Shown one piece after another: positions 25,163 to 34,037 of a DNA stretch of 38,066 nucleotides. Numbering within the stretch: the first letter of the stretch is position 1; every line of letters starts with the position of its first letter. The stretch is from an uncultured Lachnospiraceae bacterium. Its GTDB lineage: Bacteria > Bacillota > Clostridia > Lachnospirales > Lachnospiraceae. Location of the stretch: assembly GCA_902800325.1 (NCBI GenBank), contig CADCDW010000013.1, positions 1 to 38,066 on the forward strand. The letters are read 5' to 3'. The notes beneath the pieces are model-generated. The model saw only the letters and a list, made by a program, of their open reading frames with translations, had not been told where the DNA came from and did no database searches. The position numbers were made by a program, and so were the translations under genes.

Positions 25163-25714
25163 ATGCCGTTAAAAGACACAAGTAAATTTATCAGTTTGAT
25201 ACTTCGCCATAAGCCTGAGATTATAGGCATAGCTCTTGATGAGCATGGTTGGGCAAAGGTTGATGAACTGATAGAAGGAATAAATAAATCAAAAAGAGAT
25301 AATAAAGATGATTATCTTACAATGTCCATACTTGAAGAAATTGTTGCAAACGATAATAAGCAGAGATATTCCTTTAATGAGGATAAGACACTAATCAGAG
25401 CTAATCAGGGACACTCGATACCTGTTGATGTGGAGCTTGAAAAAAAGACACCACCGGATGTCTTATATCATGGAACGGGCGAGAAGTATGTTGCATCAAT
25501 AGACAGACAGGGACTTGTGCCAAAGACAAGACTATATGTGCATTTATCAAAGGATGTTGAGACTGCACGAAATGTGGGAAGCAGACACGGCAAACCTGTC
25601 ATATACGAGATAGATGCTGCAGGAATGGCGGCGGATAATTATGTTTTTTATTTGTCTGTAAACGGTGTGTGGTTGACTAAAAGTGTTCCGATAAAGTATA
25701 TGAAAAAAATATAG
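25163..25714 (+). CDS. kptA: RNA 2'-phosphotransferase (Tpt1/KptA)
   Basis: A 183-residue protein of normal KptA length. All four catalytic positions known from Tpt1 enzymes are visible: R15-H16 in LILRHKPE, R79 in IRANQGHS and R141 in VGSRHGK, together with [12 protein letters not shown] of the ADP-ribosyltransferase-like half. The enzyme moves an internal RNA 2'-phosphate onto NAD+, giving ADP-ribose 1'',2''-cyclic phosphate, nicotinamide and clean RNA. ATG 25163 has GGAGGG 6 bases upstream; ATG 25157 overlaps the previous stop. Its natural bacterial substrate is unclear because bacteria lack the tRNA splicing ligase that leaves 2'-phosphates. No RNA ligase is present in this window. Confidence 0.95.
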   Translation: MPLKDTSKFISLILRHKPEIIGIALDEHGWAKVDELIEGINKSKRDNKDDYLTMSILEEIVANDNKQRYSFNEDKTLIRANQGHSIPVDVELEKKTPPDVLYHGTGEKYVASIDRQGLVPKTRLYVHLSKDVETARNVGSRHGKPVIYEIDAAGMAADNYVFYLSVNGVWLTKSVPIKYMKKI

Positions 25715-25787
25715 ATAAAACAATATAGCTTAATAAAAATAATTAAAAAACTATTAATAAAATACTTTTAATAAAAAGGTGACTGTT

Positions 25788-26312
25788 ATGAATAATCAAT
25801 CAACAAAAGATATAATTGAAAAATACGAATTTCGTTCAATTAATCAGGACGAGGCCGATCAGGCTGTTAGGATAGAACAGATTTGTTTTCCACCAAATGA
25901 GGCGTGCTCTGAAAAGAGCATGAAGGAAAGAATTAAAAAGGTACCGGAATTATTTCTCGTTGCGGTAGATAAGGAAAACGGTAAGCTTGCCGGATTCTTA
26001 AATGGTGTGGCGACGGATGAGGATTCATTTAGAGATGAGTTTTTCACGGATGCAGCTTTGTATAAAACAGACGGTAAAAATGTTATGCTGCTCGGATTGG
26101 ATGTGCTTCCCGAGTATCGCGGGCAGGGTCTGGCAAGGGCGCTTGTTTCACGTTACAGTGAGAGGGAAAAAAAGAATAATCGAAGAATGCTGTATCTTAC
26201 CTGCCTTGATGTTAAGGTGGCGATGTATAAAAAGATGGGATTTAAAGATCTCGGTATAGCCAATTCAACCTGGGGTGGGGAAGAATGGCATGAGATGACA
26301 CTTGATATATAA
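25788..26312 (+). CDS. GNAT-family N-acetyltransferase
   Basis: A 174-residue acetyltransferase: beta strand YEFRSINQDEADQAVRIEQ at the start, LVAVDKENGKLAGFLNG, GLDVLPEYRGQGLARALV with the acetyl-CoA loop, and KMGFKDLG near the C-terminus. The form resembles arylalkylamine (AANAT-like) acetyltransferases of Firmicutes; the substrate is unknown. ATG 25788 follows AAAAAGGTG; GTG 25779 would sit within that site. It lies 73 bases after kptA in A+T-rich DNA with no clear terminator, so it may be read from the same operon. Confidence 0.85.
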   Translation: MNNQSTKDIIEKYEFRSINQDEADQAVRIEQICFPPNEACSEKSMKERIKKVPELFLVAVDKENGKLAGFLNGVATDEDSFRDEFFTDAALYKTDGKNVMLLGLDVLPEYRGQGLARALVSRYSEREKKNNRRMLYLTCLDVKVAMYKKMGFKDLGIANSTWGGEEWHEMTLDI

Positions 26313-26410
26313 AATAAAATATGCGAAGTTGGATTGCAATGATATAAAAAATATGTAACAACGATTATAATGATAATTTATAATACATGAAAGAATTGAA
26401 AGGAAAAAAT

Positions 26411-26956
26411 ATGGAACTGTTTGACGGAAGACCGCAAAATGAAGAAGGAAGATTGCCGCGAGAACTTAGAACTTATGATTATCTGGATAAGCTTGGGATA
26501 GAGTATAAGAGAACGGATCACGAACCTGCCAATACTATGGAGGCATGCAATGAAATTGATGCTGTGCTTGGTGTACTCATCTGCAAGAATTTATTTCTCT
26601 GTAACAGGCAGAAGACGGATTTTTATCTTTTGATGATGCCCGGAGATAAGAAGTTCAAAACAAAGGAACTTTCAAGTCAGATTAATTCCGCAAGGCTTTC
26701 GTTTGCTGATCCGGAAGATATGCTCAGGTATCTTGATATAGAACCGGGTGCGGTTAGCATTATGGGACTTATGAATGATACAGAACATGAGGTTAAGCTT
26801 TTAATTGACGAGGATGTTTTAAAGGGTGAATATTTAGGATGTCACCCATGTGTATGTACTTCAAGCTTAAAGATAAAGACGAGTGATATATGTGATGTAT
26901 TTCTTCCTGCAGTCGGACATGTTCCTGAGATTGTACATCTGGTGGGAGAAGATTAA
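26411..26956 (+). CDS. ProX/YbaK-type Ala- or Cys-tRNA(Pro) deacylase
   Basis: A 181-residue protein of the YbaK/aminoacyl-tRNA editing family in its ProX (PrdX) form: YDYLDKLGIEYKRTDHEP, KNLFLCNRQKTDFYLLMM with the conserved Lys of the editing pocket, FADPEDMLRYLDIEPGAVS and the C-terminal segment LGCHPCVCTSSLKI. It clears mischarged alanine (or a related residue) from tRNA-Pro. I chose ATG 26411, preceded by GAAAGGA; ATG 26387 would add eight residues but has no ribosome binding site. It is transcribed alone or with neighbouring genes; no terminator was seen on either side. Confidence 0.9.
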   Translation: MELFDGRPQNEEGRLPRELRTYDYLDKLGIEYKRTDHEPANTMEACNEIDAVLGVLICKNLFLCNRQKTDFYLLMMPGDKKFKTKELSSQINSARLSFADPEDMLRYLDIEPGAVSIMGLMNDTEHEVKLLIDEDVLKGEYLGCHPCVCTSSLKIKTSDICDVFLPAVGHVPEIVHLVGED

Positions 26957-27056
26957 GGATAGCTTATAAAATTTAAATTTCAAATTTTATTTATATAATA
27001 ATGAGATTTATAGTTTAAAATGGAATATAATTGGAAATATAATGGAAATATTTCGG

Positions 27057-27085
27057 TTGACAAACAAACTCCACTTTTTTATAAT
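27057..27085 (+). promoter_or_regulatory. Consensus promoter of the HTH-Uma2 gene
   Basis: TTGACA (27057-27062), 17 bases, TATAAT (27080-27085): both hexamers perfect. The start codon is 57 bases after the -10 box. It is the strongest promoter match in the window. Confidence 0.85.
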
Positions 27086-27141
27086 GTACTTAAAGATATA
27101 TGACAAGGTCATAATTGGCGTATTTTGAAAGGGGCGAGTTT

Positions 27142-27987
27142 ATGACTATTCAGGAGATGATTCAAAAGAAAAAAGAACTGGGTTATTCTAATCAGCAGAT
27201 TGCAGATATGTCAGGCGTACCTCTCAGTACGGTTCAAAAGCTTTTTTCGGGTATTACAATGACACCGAGATATAATACGCTTCAGGCACTGTCAAAGATA
27301 TTTGAAAAAAAGGAATCTGTTCTTTATCTTCATGATTCTGCAGTTGAAAATGGATTGGTAAGAGAACCCTCTACGGCATATAATCTTGAGCATTTGATTA
27401 ATGAACAGATTGCCCAAACCAAACCGGGTACCATAGGAGATAAAAGACTTCCGGATTATATGGCATTGCCGGAGGGTACCAGAATCGAGATGATAGACGG
27501 AAGATTTTACAATATGGCAGCACCTACATTTGTTCATCAAAGAATATCGGGTATGATTTATAATGTTTTTGAAAATTTTGTTAAGGAAAATGGTGGACCT
27601 TGTATGCCTTCCATAGCTCCGACAGATGTACAACTTGATTGCGATGATAAAACCATGGTTCAACCTGATGTTCTCGTTGTATGTGACAGGGATAAGATTA
27701 TAAAGGCGAGAGTTGTGGGTGCACCGGATCTTTTGGTTGAGGTATTGTCACCGAGTAACTGGTATATGGATTGCTTTATCAAATTAAAAAAATACAGAAA
27801 TGCAGGTGTGCGGGAATATTGGATAGTTATTCCTGACCAAAAAAATATATTGGTGTATAATTTTGAAAAATCGACCGAACCGACAGAATATACATTTGAA
27901 GACAAAGTGCCTGTTGCCATATGGCAGGATAAGTGCAAGGTGGATTTTAAAGAAATATATGACAATATCAGTTTTTTGCTTGATTGA
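27142..27987 (+). CDS. XRE HTH fused to Uma2-family (DUF820) PD-(D/E)XK protein
   Basis: A 281-residue protein. Residues 1-57 are an XRE helix-turn-helix (KKKELGYSNQQIADMSGVPL, STVQKLFSGI). Residues about 110-275 are a Uma2/DUF820 domain: YMALPEGTRIEMIDGRFYNM, VQPDVLVVCD with the active-site Asp, APDLLVEVLSPSN with the Glu, and LKKYRNAGVREYWIVIP with the Lys region. Uma2 proteins are restriction-endonuclease-like but of unproven function. ATG 27142 has AAAGGGG upstream; TTG 27115 is less likely. The fusion gives the nuclease-like domain its own DNA-binding part and perhaps autoregulation. Confidence 0.87.
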   Translation: MTIQEMIQKKKELGYSNQQIADMSGVPLSTVQKLFSGITMTPRYNTLQALSKIFEKKESVLYLHDSAVENGLVREPSTAYNLEHLINEQIAQTKPGTIGDKRLPDYMALPEGTRIEMIDGRFYNMAAPTFVHQRISGMIYNVFENFVKENGGPCMPSIAPTDVQLDCDDKTMVQPDVLVVCDRDKIIKARVVGAPDLLVEVLSPSNWYMDCFIKLKKYRNAGVREYWIVIPDQKNILVYNFEKSTEPTEYTFEDKVPVAIWQDKCKVDFKEIYDNISFLLD

Positions 27988-28071
27988 TAAGTCTGTAATA
28001 TAAAAATAATGCTTTAAAAGCATCTGGTTACAGAAGAAAATTGACAAAAATAATATTAGGAAGAATGATAT

Positions 28072-28776
28072 ATGAAGCTTCAAAGACTTTACAGCTACGT
28101 CAGGCGTGCTGTCGATGATTACAATATGATAGAGGATGGCGATAAAATTGCCATAGGCGTATCGGGAGGAAAGGATTCGTTAACGCTTCTATATGCCTTA
28201 GGTGGTATGAGAGATTTCTATCCTAAAAAGTATGAAATAGTTGCTGTTACTGTTGACCTTGGCTATGAAAGCTTTGACTTGACACCGATTAAAAAGCTTT
28301 GCGATGAATTAAAGGTTGAGTATCATATTGAGAAAACCGAGATTTCAAAGATTATAGGAGAGGTTGGTTGCTCGTTATGTGCCAGATTAAGAAGAGGAGC
28401 TATCGGACAGTCTGCAAAAGAACTTGGGTGCAACAAGATAGCTTATGCTCACAGTATGGATGATGCAGTGGAAACCATGATGCTCTCACTTATCTACGAA
28501 GGGCGATTTTCATCATTTGAGCCGGTAACGAGATATGAGGATAACGAGATAACGCTTATAAGACCACTCATATATACACCTGCAAGCGCTATTGTCGGGT
28601 TTTCAAACAGGTATAACCTTCCTATTGTTAAAAATCCGTGTCCGTTTGATAACGAAACAGAAAGAACCTATGTAAGAAATCTGCTAAATGACATCAACAA
28701 ACATGCACCGGGTGTCAAAGATCGGATGCTTACTGCATTAAAATCCGGAGTTACTTCCTACAAGCTTGAAAAGTAA
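28072..28776 (+). CDS. TtcA-like tRNA thiolation ATP-pyrophosphatase
   Basis: A 234-residue protein with the PP-loop GVSGGKDSLTLLYAL near residue 30, the pair C100-x-x-C103 in CSLCARLRRGAI and a third Cys, C190, in KNPCPFDNE. Three Cys so placed are the ligands of the [4Fe-4S] cluster in TtcA, which makes 2-thiocytidine at position 32 of tRNA. The AHSMDDAVETMML segment also fits. It is shorter than E. coli TtcA (about 311), as is common in clostridial homologues. The start ATG 28072 follows AGGAAG. Thiolation of another tRNA site is possible. Confidence 0.88.
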   Translation: MKLQRLYSYVRRAVDDYNMIEDGDKIAIGVSGGKDSLTLLYALGGMRDFYPKKYEIVAVTVDLGYESFDLTPIKKLCDELKVEYHIEKTEISKIIGEVGCSLCARLRRGAIGQSAKELGCNKIAYAHSMDDAVETMMLSLIYEGRFSSFEPVTRYEDNEITLIRPLIYTPASAIVGFSNRYNLPIVKNPCPFDNETERTYVRNLLNDINKHAPGVKDRMLTALKSGVTSYKLEK

Positions 28777-28879
28777 ATAAGTTATAAAAAAAATATTCAA
28801 CTGATTTAAAAGAATAAAAATATATATGTCTCAGCTATAATCAGGCATAGCTTACATAAATAATTATTGTAATGGCTGT

Positions 28880-29101
28880 CACATATATAGATACAGCTAC
28901 AGCAGGGTATAATAACAACATTTTGCCCGATTTGTGTAAAATCAGCAACGAATACTTTTAGATATTTGCTCAGAAACCGAATTGTTTGAGCGAAGCGAGT
29001 TTTCGGTTTCATGCAAATATCAAAAGTATGAGTGCACTGATTTCACAAATTGTGGGCAAGTTGTATTATACCCTGCTGTAGCTGTATCTATATAATATGT
29101 G
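28880..29101. repeat. Long imperfect inverted repeat, intergenic element copy 1
   Basis: A 222-base hairpin centred near 28990. The outer arms, including GATACAGCTACAGCAGGGTA and its complement, pair for about 25 bases; pairing continues with small bulges to the centre, where GAGCGAAGCGAG lies in the loop. It fills the gap between the convergent ttcA-like and GH16 genes. Bases 28914-28944 recur exactly, inverted, at 37641-37671, and the loop motif recurs near 37575-37601, so this is one member of a repeat family. It could act as a bidirectional terminator, a non-autonomous mobile element or a structured RNA. Confidence 0.85.
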
Positions 29102-29129
29102 GCAACTTCACGAAGCAAACACCAATTTT

Positions 29130-30599
29130 TTATTCAACTTTTTCAAGCCTTACATTTCTTATATGAATTGTAGCAGTTGAACCCTGATTACCCATATTGA
29201 ACTCAACACGACCGTTATCATCACTTTTAGTTGTCATATCAAAATCAAATGAAAAAGTCTGCCAATCTTCTGTAAGTTCAACAGAAGTGTCAGGGAAGTA
29301 ACGAATCCAATCTTCGTCAGGAGCGGTTACGGCTGCCTTCATCTTTCTGGGCTCTTCTGCGTATGCTTCAAATGAAAACTTATAACTTGCGCCTTCTTCC
29401 ATAGGCATCTGAGGTTGTACAAGCTGTACGGAATATTCCTCAGTTCCGGCAGCTTTGGAAGAGATAATTATTTCATTATTCTCTATCTTGGCTTCGCCTT
29501 CACCGTCTGCGAAGAGCAGGAATTTCCAATTTTCGTCATCTGTTAAGCTTTCATTTTCAGAAAAATCACTGTTATATACAAAGTTACCGGTTTCGTCTGC
29601 TTCACGGAAGATAAGTTCATCAACAGGTCTTTCAACATTTTCATCATATTCTTCCTTTTGGAAGATTCTGACATAGTCTACCTTCATAGCAGCTCGGTCG
29701 TCAAATACAGTATCTTCGCTTGGATCTCCCGGCCAGTCACCGCCCACTGCAACATTTAAAATAACATGGAAAGGCTGATCAAAAGGAGCAGGATAAGGTC
29801 TTTCTTCATTGCCGTTTGTTCCTGTGAACCAGTCGCTTTCTTCAAAATACTGTTCACCGTCTACAAACCAACGTATAACTCCCGGTTCCCATTCGATTGC
29901 AAATACATGATATTCACTTGCAAAATCACCGTTGGCAAGGGTATATGTTCCTTGTTTTTGCTTGTGGGGTGCTCCAAAGTGAATAGTTCCGTAAAGGGTA
30001 TTGGTAGTATCACCAAGAACCTCCATAATATCTATCTCACCGCATTTAGGCCACTGACCGTAATACTGCTCATTTTGAGGCATCATCCAAAAGGCAGGAA
30101 GAAAACCTTTGCCCTCTGGTACCTTAAGTCGGGCTTCTATCTTTCCATATTTTACATCATGTTTATTTTGGGTGTTAACACGCCCTGACGCATAGGATAC
30201 TTTGCCATCCTCGCCAACATTTTTAACAGGTTGTATTACTAACTCTCCGTCTTTTACAAATGCATACTCATCGCTTGGAATATACTCCTGGAGCTCGTGA
30301 TTTACCCATCCTACCTCATGTTGTTCGTAGTTCCAATCATCCTCGTTTAGTGAAGTACCATTAAATTCATCGTGCCATACGAGATGATATCCGTCCGGAA
30401 TCGCTATCTCATCTTCTGACACGTCGGTCGCACTTGTGTCAACATTTTCAGTTGGGGCTTCCGTTGTAACGGATGCATCAGAAGCGGAAGCTGAGTCAGA
30501 ATCTTTTTTGCTTGCTGATTTTCCGCAACCGGAAATAAGGGATGCAGTCATCATTGTGGCTGTAACCAATGCTGCCATACGTTTTGTCTGTTTTTTCAT
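29130..30599 (-). CDS. Secreted GH16 beta-glucanase lipoprotein with C-terminal carbohydrate-binding domain
   Basis: A 489-residue protein. A lipoprotein signal ends at LISGC (C25), followed by a Ser/Thr/Asp-rich linker. The GH16 domain begins at YHLVWHDEFNG and has the catalytic motif GEIDIMEVLG (the two Glu act as nucleophile and acid/base), with the substrate-groove segment FLPAFWMMPQN before it and VGGDWPGDPS after it. This is the laminarinase/lichenase type, cutting beta-1,3 or mixed-linkage glucans. The last 150 residues resemble a CBM4/9-type jelly roll (FVYNSDFSENES to HIRNVRLEKVE). I chose the second of two adjacent ATGs (30599), 7 bases after AGGAGG. The AraC-type gene upstream is the likely regulator. 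Confidence 0.93.
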   Translation of the reverse strand: MKKQTKRMAALVTATMMTASLISGCGKSASKKDSDSASASDASVTTEAPTENVDTSATDVSEDEIAIPDGYHLVWHDEFNGTSLNEDDWNYEQHEVGWVNHELQEYIPSDEYAFVKDGELVIQPVKNVGEDGKVSYASGRVNTQNKHDVKYGKIEARLKVPEGKGFLPAFWMMPQNEQYYGQWPKCGEIDIMEVLGDTTNTLYGTIHFGAPHKQKQGTYTLANGDFASEYHVFAIEWEPGVIRWFVDGEQYFEESDWFTGTNGNEERPYPAPFDQPFHVILNVAVGGDWPGDPSEDTVFDDRAAMKVDYVRIFQKEEYDENVERPVDELIFREADETGNFVYNSDFSENESLTDDENWKFLLFADGEGEAKIENNEIIISSKAAGTEEYSVQLVQPQMPMEEGASYKFSFEAYAEEPRKMKAAVTAPDEDWIRYFPDTSVELTEDWQTFSFDFDMTTKSDDNGRVEFNMGNQGSTATIHIRNVRLEKVE

Positions 30600-30669
30600 C
30601 ATAATTCCTCCTCGTATAATATCTTGGAAAATGTGCAAAAAAGAACCGTACTTATATGCACATTTCGCA

Positions 30670-30722
30670 TAAAAAACGCACTGCCATAAACTGATTTTAT
30701 GATATGACAGTGCGATTTTTTA
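30670..30722. terminator. Bidirectional terminator between araC-type and GH16 genes
   Basis: A 12-bp stem with one mismatch (30677-30688 with 30703-30714, outer part CGCACTG / CAGTGCG), flanked by an A run on the left and a T run on the right. It works in either direction. On the minus strand it ends the AraC-type transcript, so the GH16 gene must use its own promoter between 30603 and about 30670. Confidence 0.85.
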
Positions 30723-30756
30723 ATATATCGTTATATTGACATATGTATAACAAAGT

Positions 30757-31518
30757 TTACTGATGATTTTCGGGCTTTCCTAATCCGCTTTTGAACATGT
30801 TGGACATTCTGTATTCAGCCGGAGTAGTACCAAATTCTTTTCTGAATACCTCGGTAAAATAGCTTTGACTTGGAAATGCCAGAATTGTAGAAATATCAGC
30901 AGGTGAGTATTCGGAATATATGAGCATATTCTGGGCAGTCATAAGCTTTTTATTTCTAATGTATTTATTGAGAGTTACGCCCATTTCTTTTTTAAATAAT
31001 CTTGAAAGATAAGAAGGGTTTAAATTGACATGTTCAGCCAGTATCTCCAATGTGATTCTTGTATGCAGATGGTCATATATGTAATCTACGGCCTTGGCAA
31101 CCGGCATAGAAGTAATTTTTTTCTTTCTGAGATTTTTCATACGTTTGGTATATTCGATACACATGGAATAGTGAAGATCGGATAATTCTTCAGGCGTTTT
31201 TGCTTTATCGGCTTTTTGAATGTAGAAGTCACTTATGCTGTACGAATCGGATAAATCCATCCCACCCTCGATACAGTATCTGGCGAGCATGGCTGCAGTT
31301 ATTGAAAAATGATACTTGAGACTTTGGAGAGGGTTGTCCGAAAGTACACCCAGTCCTTTTTTATCTGTGAATTTTTCTTTCAAAAGTTCTTTAACGGTAT
31401 TGAGGTTTCCCAGTTTTACATAATAATAAAATTCGAGTTCAGGATTATATTCAGCTCGCAGAAACTCTTTTTCCCGTTGAATAAACTCATGATATATAAG
31501 CTCTTTTTTGATATCCAT
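30757..31518 (-). CDS. AraC-family transcriptional regulator
   Basis: A 253-residue regulator. The C-terminal 100 residues are a standard AraC double helix-turn-helix: YIYDHLHTRITLEILAEHVN with NPSYLSRLFKKEMGVTLNKY, then ADISTILAFPSQSYFTEVF and RKEFGTTPAEYR. The N-terminal 150 residues are helical and lack the cupin usual in sugar-responsive AraC proteins; this helical type is common in Lachnospiraceae. It lies upstream of, and on the same strand as, the GH16 gene, suggesting control of glucan use. GGGGAGG precedes the ATG. Confidence 0.92.
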   Translation of the reverse strand: MDIKKELIYHEFIQREKEFLRAEYNPELEFYYYVKLGNLNTVKELLKEKFTDKKGLGVLSDNPLQSLKYHFSITAAMLARYCIEGGMDLSDSYSISDFYIQKADKAKTPEELSDLHYSMCIEYTKRMKNLRKKKITSMPVAKAVDYIYDHLHTRITLEILAEHVNLNPSYLSRLFKKEMGVTLNKYIRNKKLMTAQNMLIYSEYSPADISTILAFPSQSYFTEVFRKEFGTTPAEYRMSNMFKSGLGKPENHQ

Positions 31519-31682
31519 ATTTGTTTACCTCCCCTGATAGCATTTAACACTCCCCAATGTCAAATATTATACATATATTATATGATTTTTTCTCTACAAA
31601 AGCAACCATTGAAAAAAGTTGCAAGTTTAGATGATATTATGTAAAATAATAAGATAACATAAGTGTCAAAAGACAAAATGAG

Positions 31683-31698
31683 TTCCTGCTTGCAGGAA
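31683..31698. other. Small perfect hairpin upstream of the lipoprotein gene
   Basis: TTCCTGC and GCAGGAA flank two bases, 61 bases before the start at 31759, between the divergent AraC-type and lipoprotein genes. It might be an operator or leader hairpin; too short to be sure. Confidence 0.3.
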
Positions 31699-31758
31699 AA
31701 GCAATTTGACCTTTAACACAGACATCATATGATTCATAAACAGGCAGAGGTAGCAATT

Positions 31759-32634
31759 ATGAAGAATAAAATAAATTTAAGTATATTTATATTGGTCGCA
31801 TTGTGTTTATCTCTTGTTGCGTGTACCAAGGATAAAAAGAGTGATGAGGCTAAATCTGAAAGTACTGTCGATTTGTCAATTTCAGAAGAAAAACCGGATG
31901 ATGAAAACAAAGATTCTTTGGATGATTTAGATAACAGTGATTCACAAGGTAATGACAATCAAAATGATGAAGAGCAAGAGGATGAAATCACAGAATCAGA
32001 GGAAGCTGTAAATGCAAGAAATGATGCTTACGATGATGCAATAAGGGCATTTATAGATGAGGGTAGAATCCCTCCTTATGAAGAGGAATATTTCGAAGAA
32101 CCATCTGAAATTAATCAATATGCCGTATGTGATATCAACTCAGATGGTAAGGATGAGCTTTTGATAAGGGTAAATGAGGGTGATATGGACAGCTTGTCAA
32201 TATATGTATTCTTATATGAAGATGATGAGTTAAAGCAGATAGGTACATTTTTTTCTGATGACCGAACAACATTTTATGACAATAACGTTGTGACAGCTCC
32301 GTTTTCACACGGTCTTGCCAACTGGGGAGATGATTTCCCGGGCATGGATATATGCATATATAATGATGAGCTTGAAGAGTATGAATATAGGTATTTGACC
32401 GATGCGTGGGATTCATCTGCAAAAGACACGTGGAGAGGTGATGAGGAAACTTTCCCTGATTACGCAGATAAGGATGAAAATGGTATGGTTTACTGGATTA
32501 TCGAATACATAAATGATGAATATATAGAGAGTGAACCGATGGATGATGAAGAATACTTCGCGTGGCTTAACGAGCTTACAAAAGACGCAGATGTTATAAA
32601 TATACCATGGAAAAATGCAGTATATAAAAAGTGA
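31759..32634 (+). CDS. Acidic lipoprotein of unknown function
   Basis: A 291-residue protein with a lipoprotein signal: MKNKINLSIF, hydrophobic core, lipobox SLVAC (C22). A 60-residue linker rich in Asp, Glu, Ser and Asn follows. The folded part (about 75-291) contains YAVCDINSDGKDELLIRV, a DxNxDGxxE element like those in FG-GAP/EF-hand-type calcium-binding repeats of clostridial surface proteins. The remainder is acidic with many Tyr and Trp. I chose ATG 31759 because the signal peptide starts there; ATG 31729 would precede it by ten residues. No enzyme family recognised. Confidence 0.8.
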   Translation: MKNKINLSIFILVALCLSLVACTKDKKSDEAKSESTVDLSISEEKPDDENKDSLDDLDNSDSQGNDNQNDEEQEDEITESEEAVNARNDAYDDAIRAFIDEGRIPPYEEEYFEEPSEINQYAVCDINSDGKDELLIRVNEGDMDSLSIYVFLYEDDELKQIGTFFSDDRTTFYDNNVVTAPFSHGLANWGDDFPGMDICIYNDELEEYEYRYLTDAWDSSAKDTWRGDEETFPDYADKDENGMVYWIIEYINDEYIESEPMDDEEYFAWLNELTKDADVINIPWKNAVYKK

Positions 32635-32647
32635 GAAAATTTGATAT

Positions 32648-33310
32648 ATGAATGAGAAAAAAGCTTCCAAAAGGTTTGATTTAAAAATATATATAAAACA
32701 AAATTTTAAAATGATAATAGTAAGTTTTTTATCCGTATTTGGAATGGGCTTTTCTTTGTCATTTTTAATTCTTTGTAATCTGGGTACGGATACATGCACG
32801 TTTATGAATAGAAATGTTTCGGCAAAACTCGGACTTACATTTGGAAACTGGTCACTTATATTCAACATTTTTTTTCTGATAATAGTCATAATTTTCAGGA
32901 GAGATCTGATAGGTATAGGTACAATATTCAATATGGTACTTATAGCATATTATGCCGATTTCTTTGACTGGATATGGGGCAAAGTTATACCGGACAAAGC
33001 GTTTAGCGAACCACTTAGCCGTGGACTGATATTTGCGGTGGCACTTACCGGATTTATAATAAGTGCTGCGATTTATATGAACGCTGATGTAGGCATCGCA
33101 CCGTATGATTCGATTCCGGTTATGTTCAATGATATATTTAAAAGACTTCCTTTTGTTGCATGCAGAATGATAATTGATTCGACTTGCATAGTGGTAGGTA
33201 TGCTTGTGGGTGGGACTCCGTTGATAGGAAATATTCTTATGGCACTTTTGCTTGGCCCCGCGATAGGTATAGTCGGAAAGAAACTGATGAGGAAAAATGA
33301 TAATGAATAG
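32648..33310 (+). CDS. YczE/YyaS/YitT-family membrane protein
   Basis: A 220-residue protein with about five hydrophobic helices. GFSLSFLILCNLGTDTCTFM in the first part and NADVGIAPYDSIPVMF in the second are the repeated glycine/proline-containing segments of the YczE/YitT group. Members are uncharacterised, possibly transporters. It starts 14 bases after the lipoprotein gene and overlaps the next membrane protein gene by 14 bases, so the three form an operon. Confidence 0.82.
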   Translation: MNEKKASKRFDLKIYIKQNFKMIIVSFLSVFGMGFSLSFLILCNLGTDTCTFMNRNVSAKLGLTFGNWSLIFNIFFLIIVIIFRRDLIGIGTIFNMVLIAYYADFFDWIWGKVIPDKAFSEPLSRGLIFAVALTGFIISAAIYMNADVGIAPYDSIPVMFNDIFKRLPFVACRMIIDSTCIVVGMLVGGTPLIGNILMALLLGPAIGIVGKKLMRKNDNE

Positions 33311-33962
33311 AAGAACTCTTGAACAATTAATAAATGCAATTGCTGTGGTACTTGTGATAGCCGGACTTGTAATTATGTTTAACTTTAATCCTGAAGGAAA
33401 TGAACTGGTATCACACGGCGTAGAAAACTTCAAATATTTCACAGTGCTTTCAAATGTGTTTTGGGGACTTGTTGCATTTTCCCAACTGTCATTTGATATT
33501 TTATCTGTGGTAAGCGATAAGAAAATAGAAGGTTTAGAAAGCAGATTCAGGATTGCAAAACTTATAGCAACGACAGCAGTGGGACTTACTTTTTTTACCA
33601 TAGCTTTTTTCTTATGGCCGGTTTATAAACTGCCCGGAATGTACAGTGGTTCAAATCTTTTCTTTCATCTTATAGTTCCGTTGCTTGCGATGGTAGATTT
33701 TGTTTTGCTCGAGGGTGAGGAAAAGATACCATTTAAGGTTACATTTATAGCGATAATACCGACATTTTTATATGCCTGTTTTTATCTTGCCAATATACTT
33801 ATCAATGGTGTAGGCAAGTGGCCTGACACCAATGATTGGTATGGATACCTGAACTGGGGCTATATAGGTGGAGCAGTAATTTTTGTGCTAACAATTCTTG
33901 TTACCTGGCTTATGGCATGTATGTTAAGATGGGTAAGTAATATATTAAATAAATCAAATTGA
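33297..33962 (+). CDS. Six-helix membrane protein, Pr6Pr/FAR-17a-like
   Basis: A 221-residue protein with about six hydrophobic segments. The pattern FKYFTVLSNVFWGL after helix 1, LFFHLIVPLLAMVDFVLLE and YGYLNWG near the end resembles Pr6Pr-type and FAR-17a/AIG1-like membrane proteins. No catalytic function is evident. ATG 33297 overlaps the upstream gene; ATG 33303 is an alternative with a longer spacer to GAGGAAA. It is probably translationally coupled to the YczE-type gene. Confidence 0.7.
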   Translation: MIMNRRTLEQLINAIAVVLVIAGLVIMFNFNPEGNELVSHGVENFKYFTVLSNVFWGLVAFSQLSFDILSVVSDKKIEGLESRFRIAKLIATTAVGLTFFTIAFFLWPVYKLPGMYSGSNLFFHLIVPLLAMVDFVLLEGEEKIPFKVTFIAIIPTFLYACFYLANILINGVGKWPDTNDWYGYLNWGYIGGAVIFVLTILVTWLMACMLRWVSNILNKSN

Positions 33963-34037
33963 CAATTCAAAATGTATATTACATTAAAAATAATAAAAAA
34001 TAAATATAGTTAGAGATATTGAATTCAAATAAATAAA

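Noticed and set aside
28777..29129. tRNA or rRNA gene in the hairpin region
   Set aside because: The sequence folds as one long hairpin, with no cloverleaf or conserved T-loop.
31309..31644. A 111-codon plus-strand frame opposite the AraC-type gene
   Set aside because: It is antisense to clear AraC-family coding sequence and has no ribosome binding site or family match.
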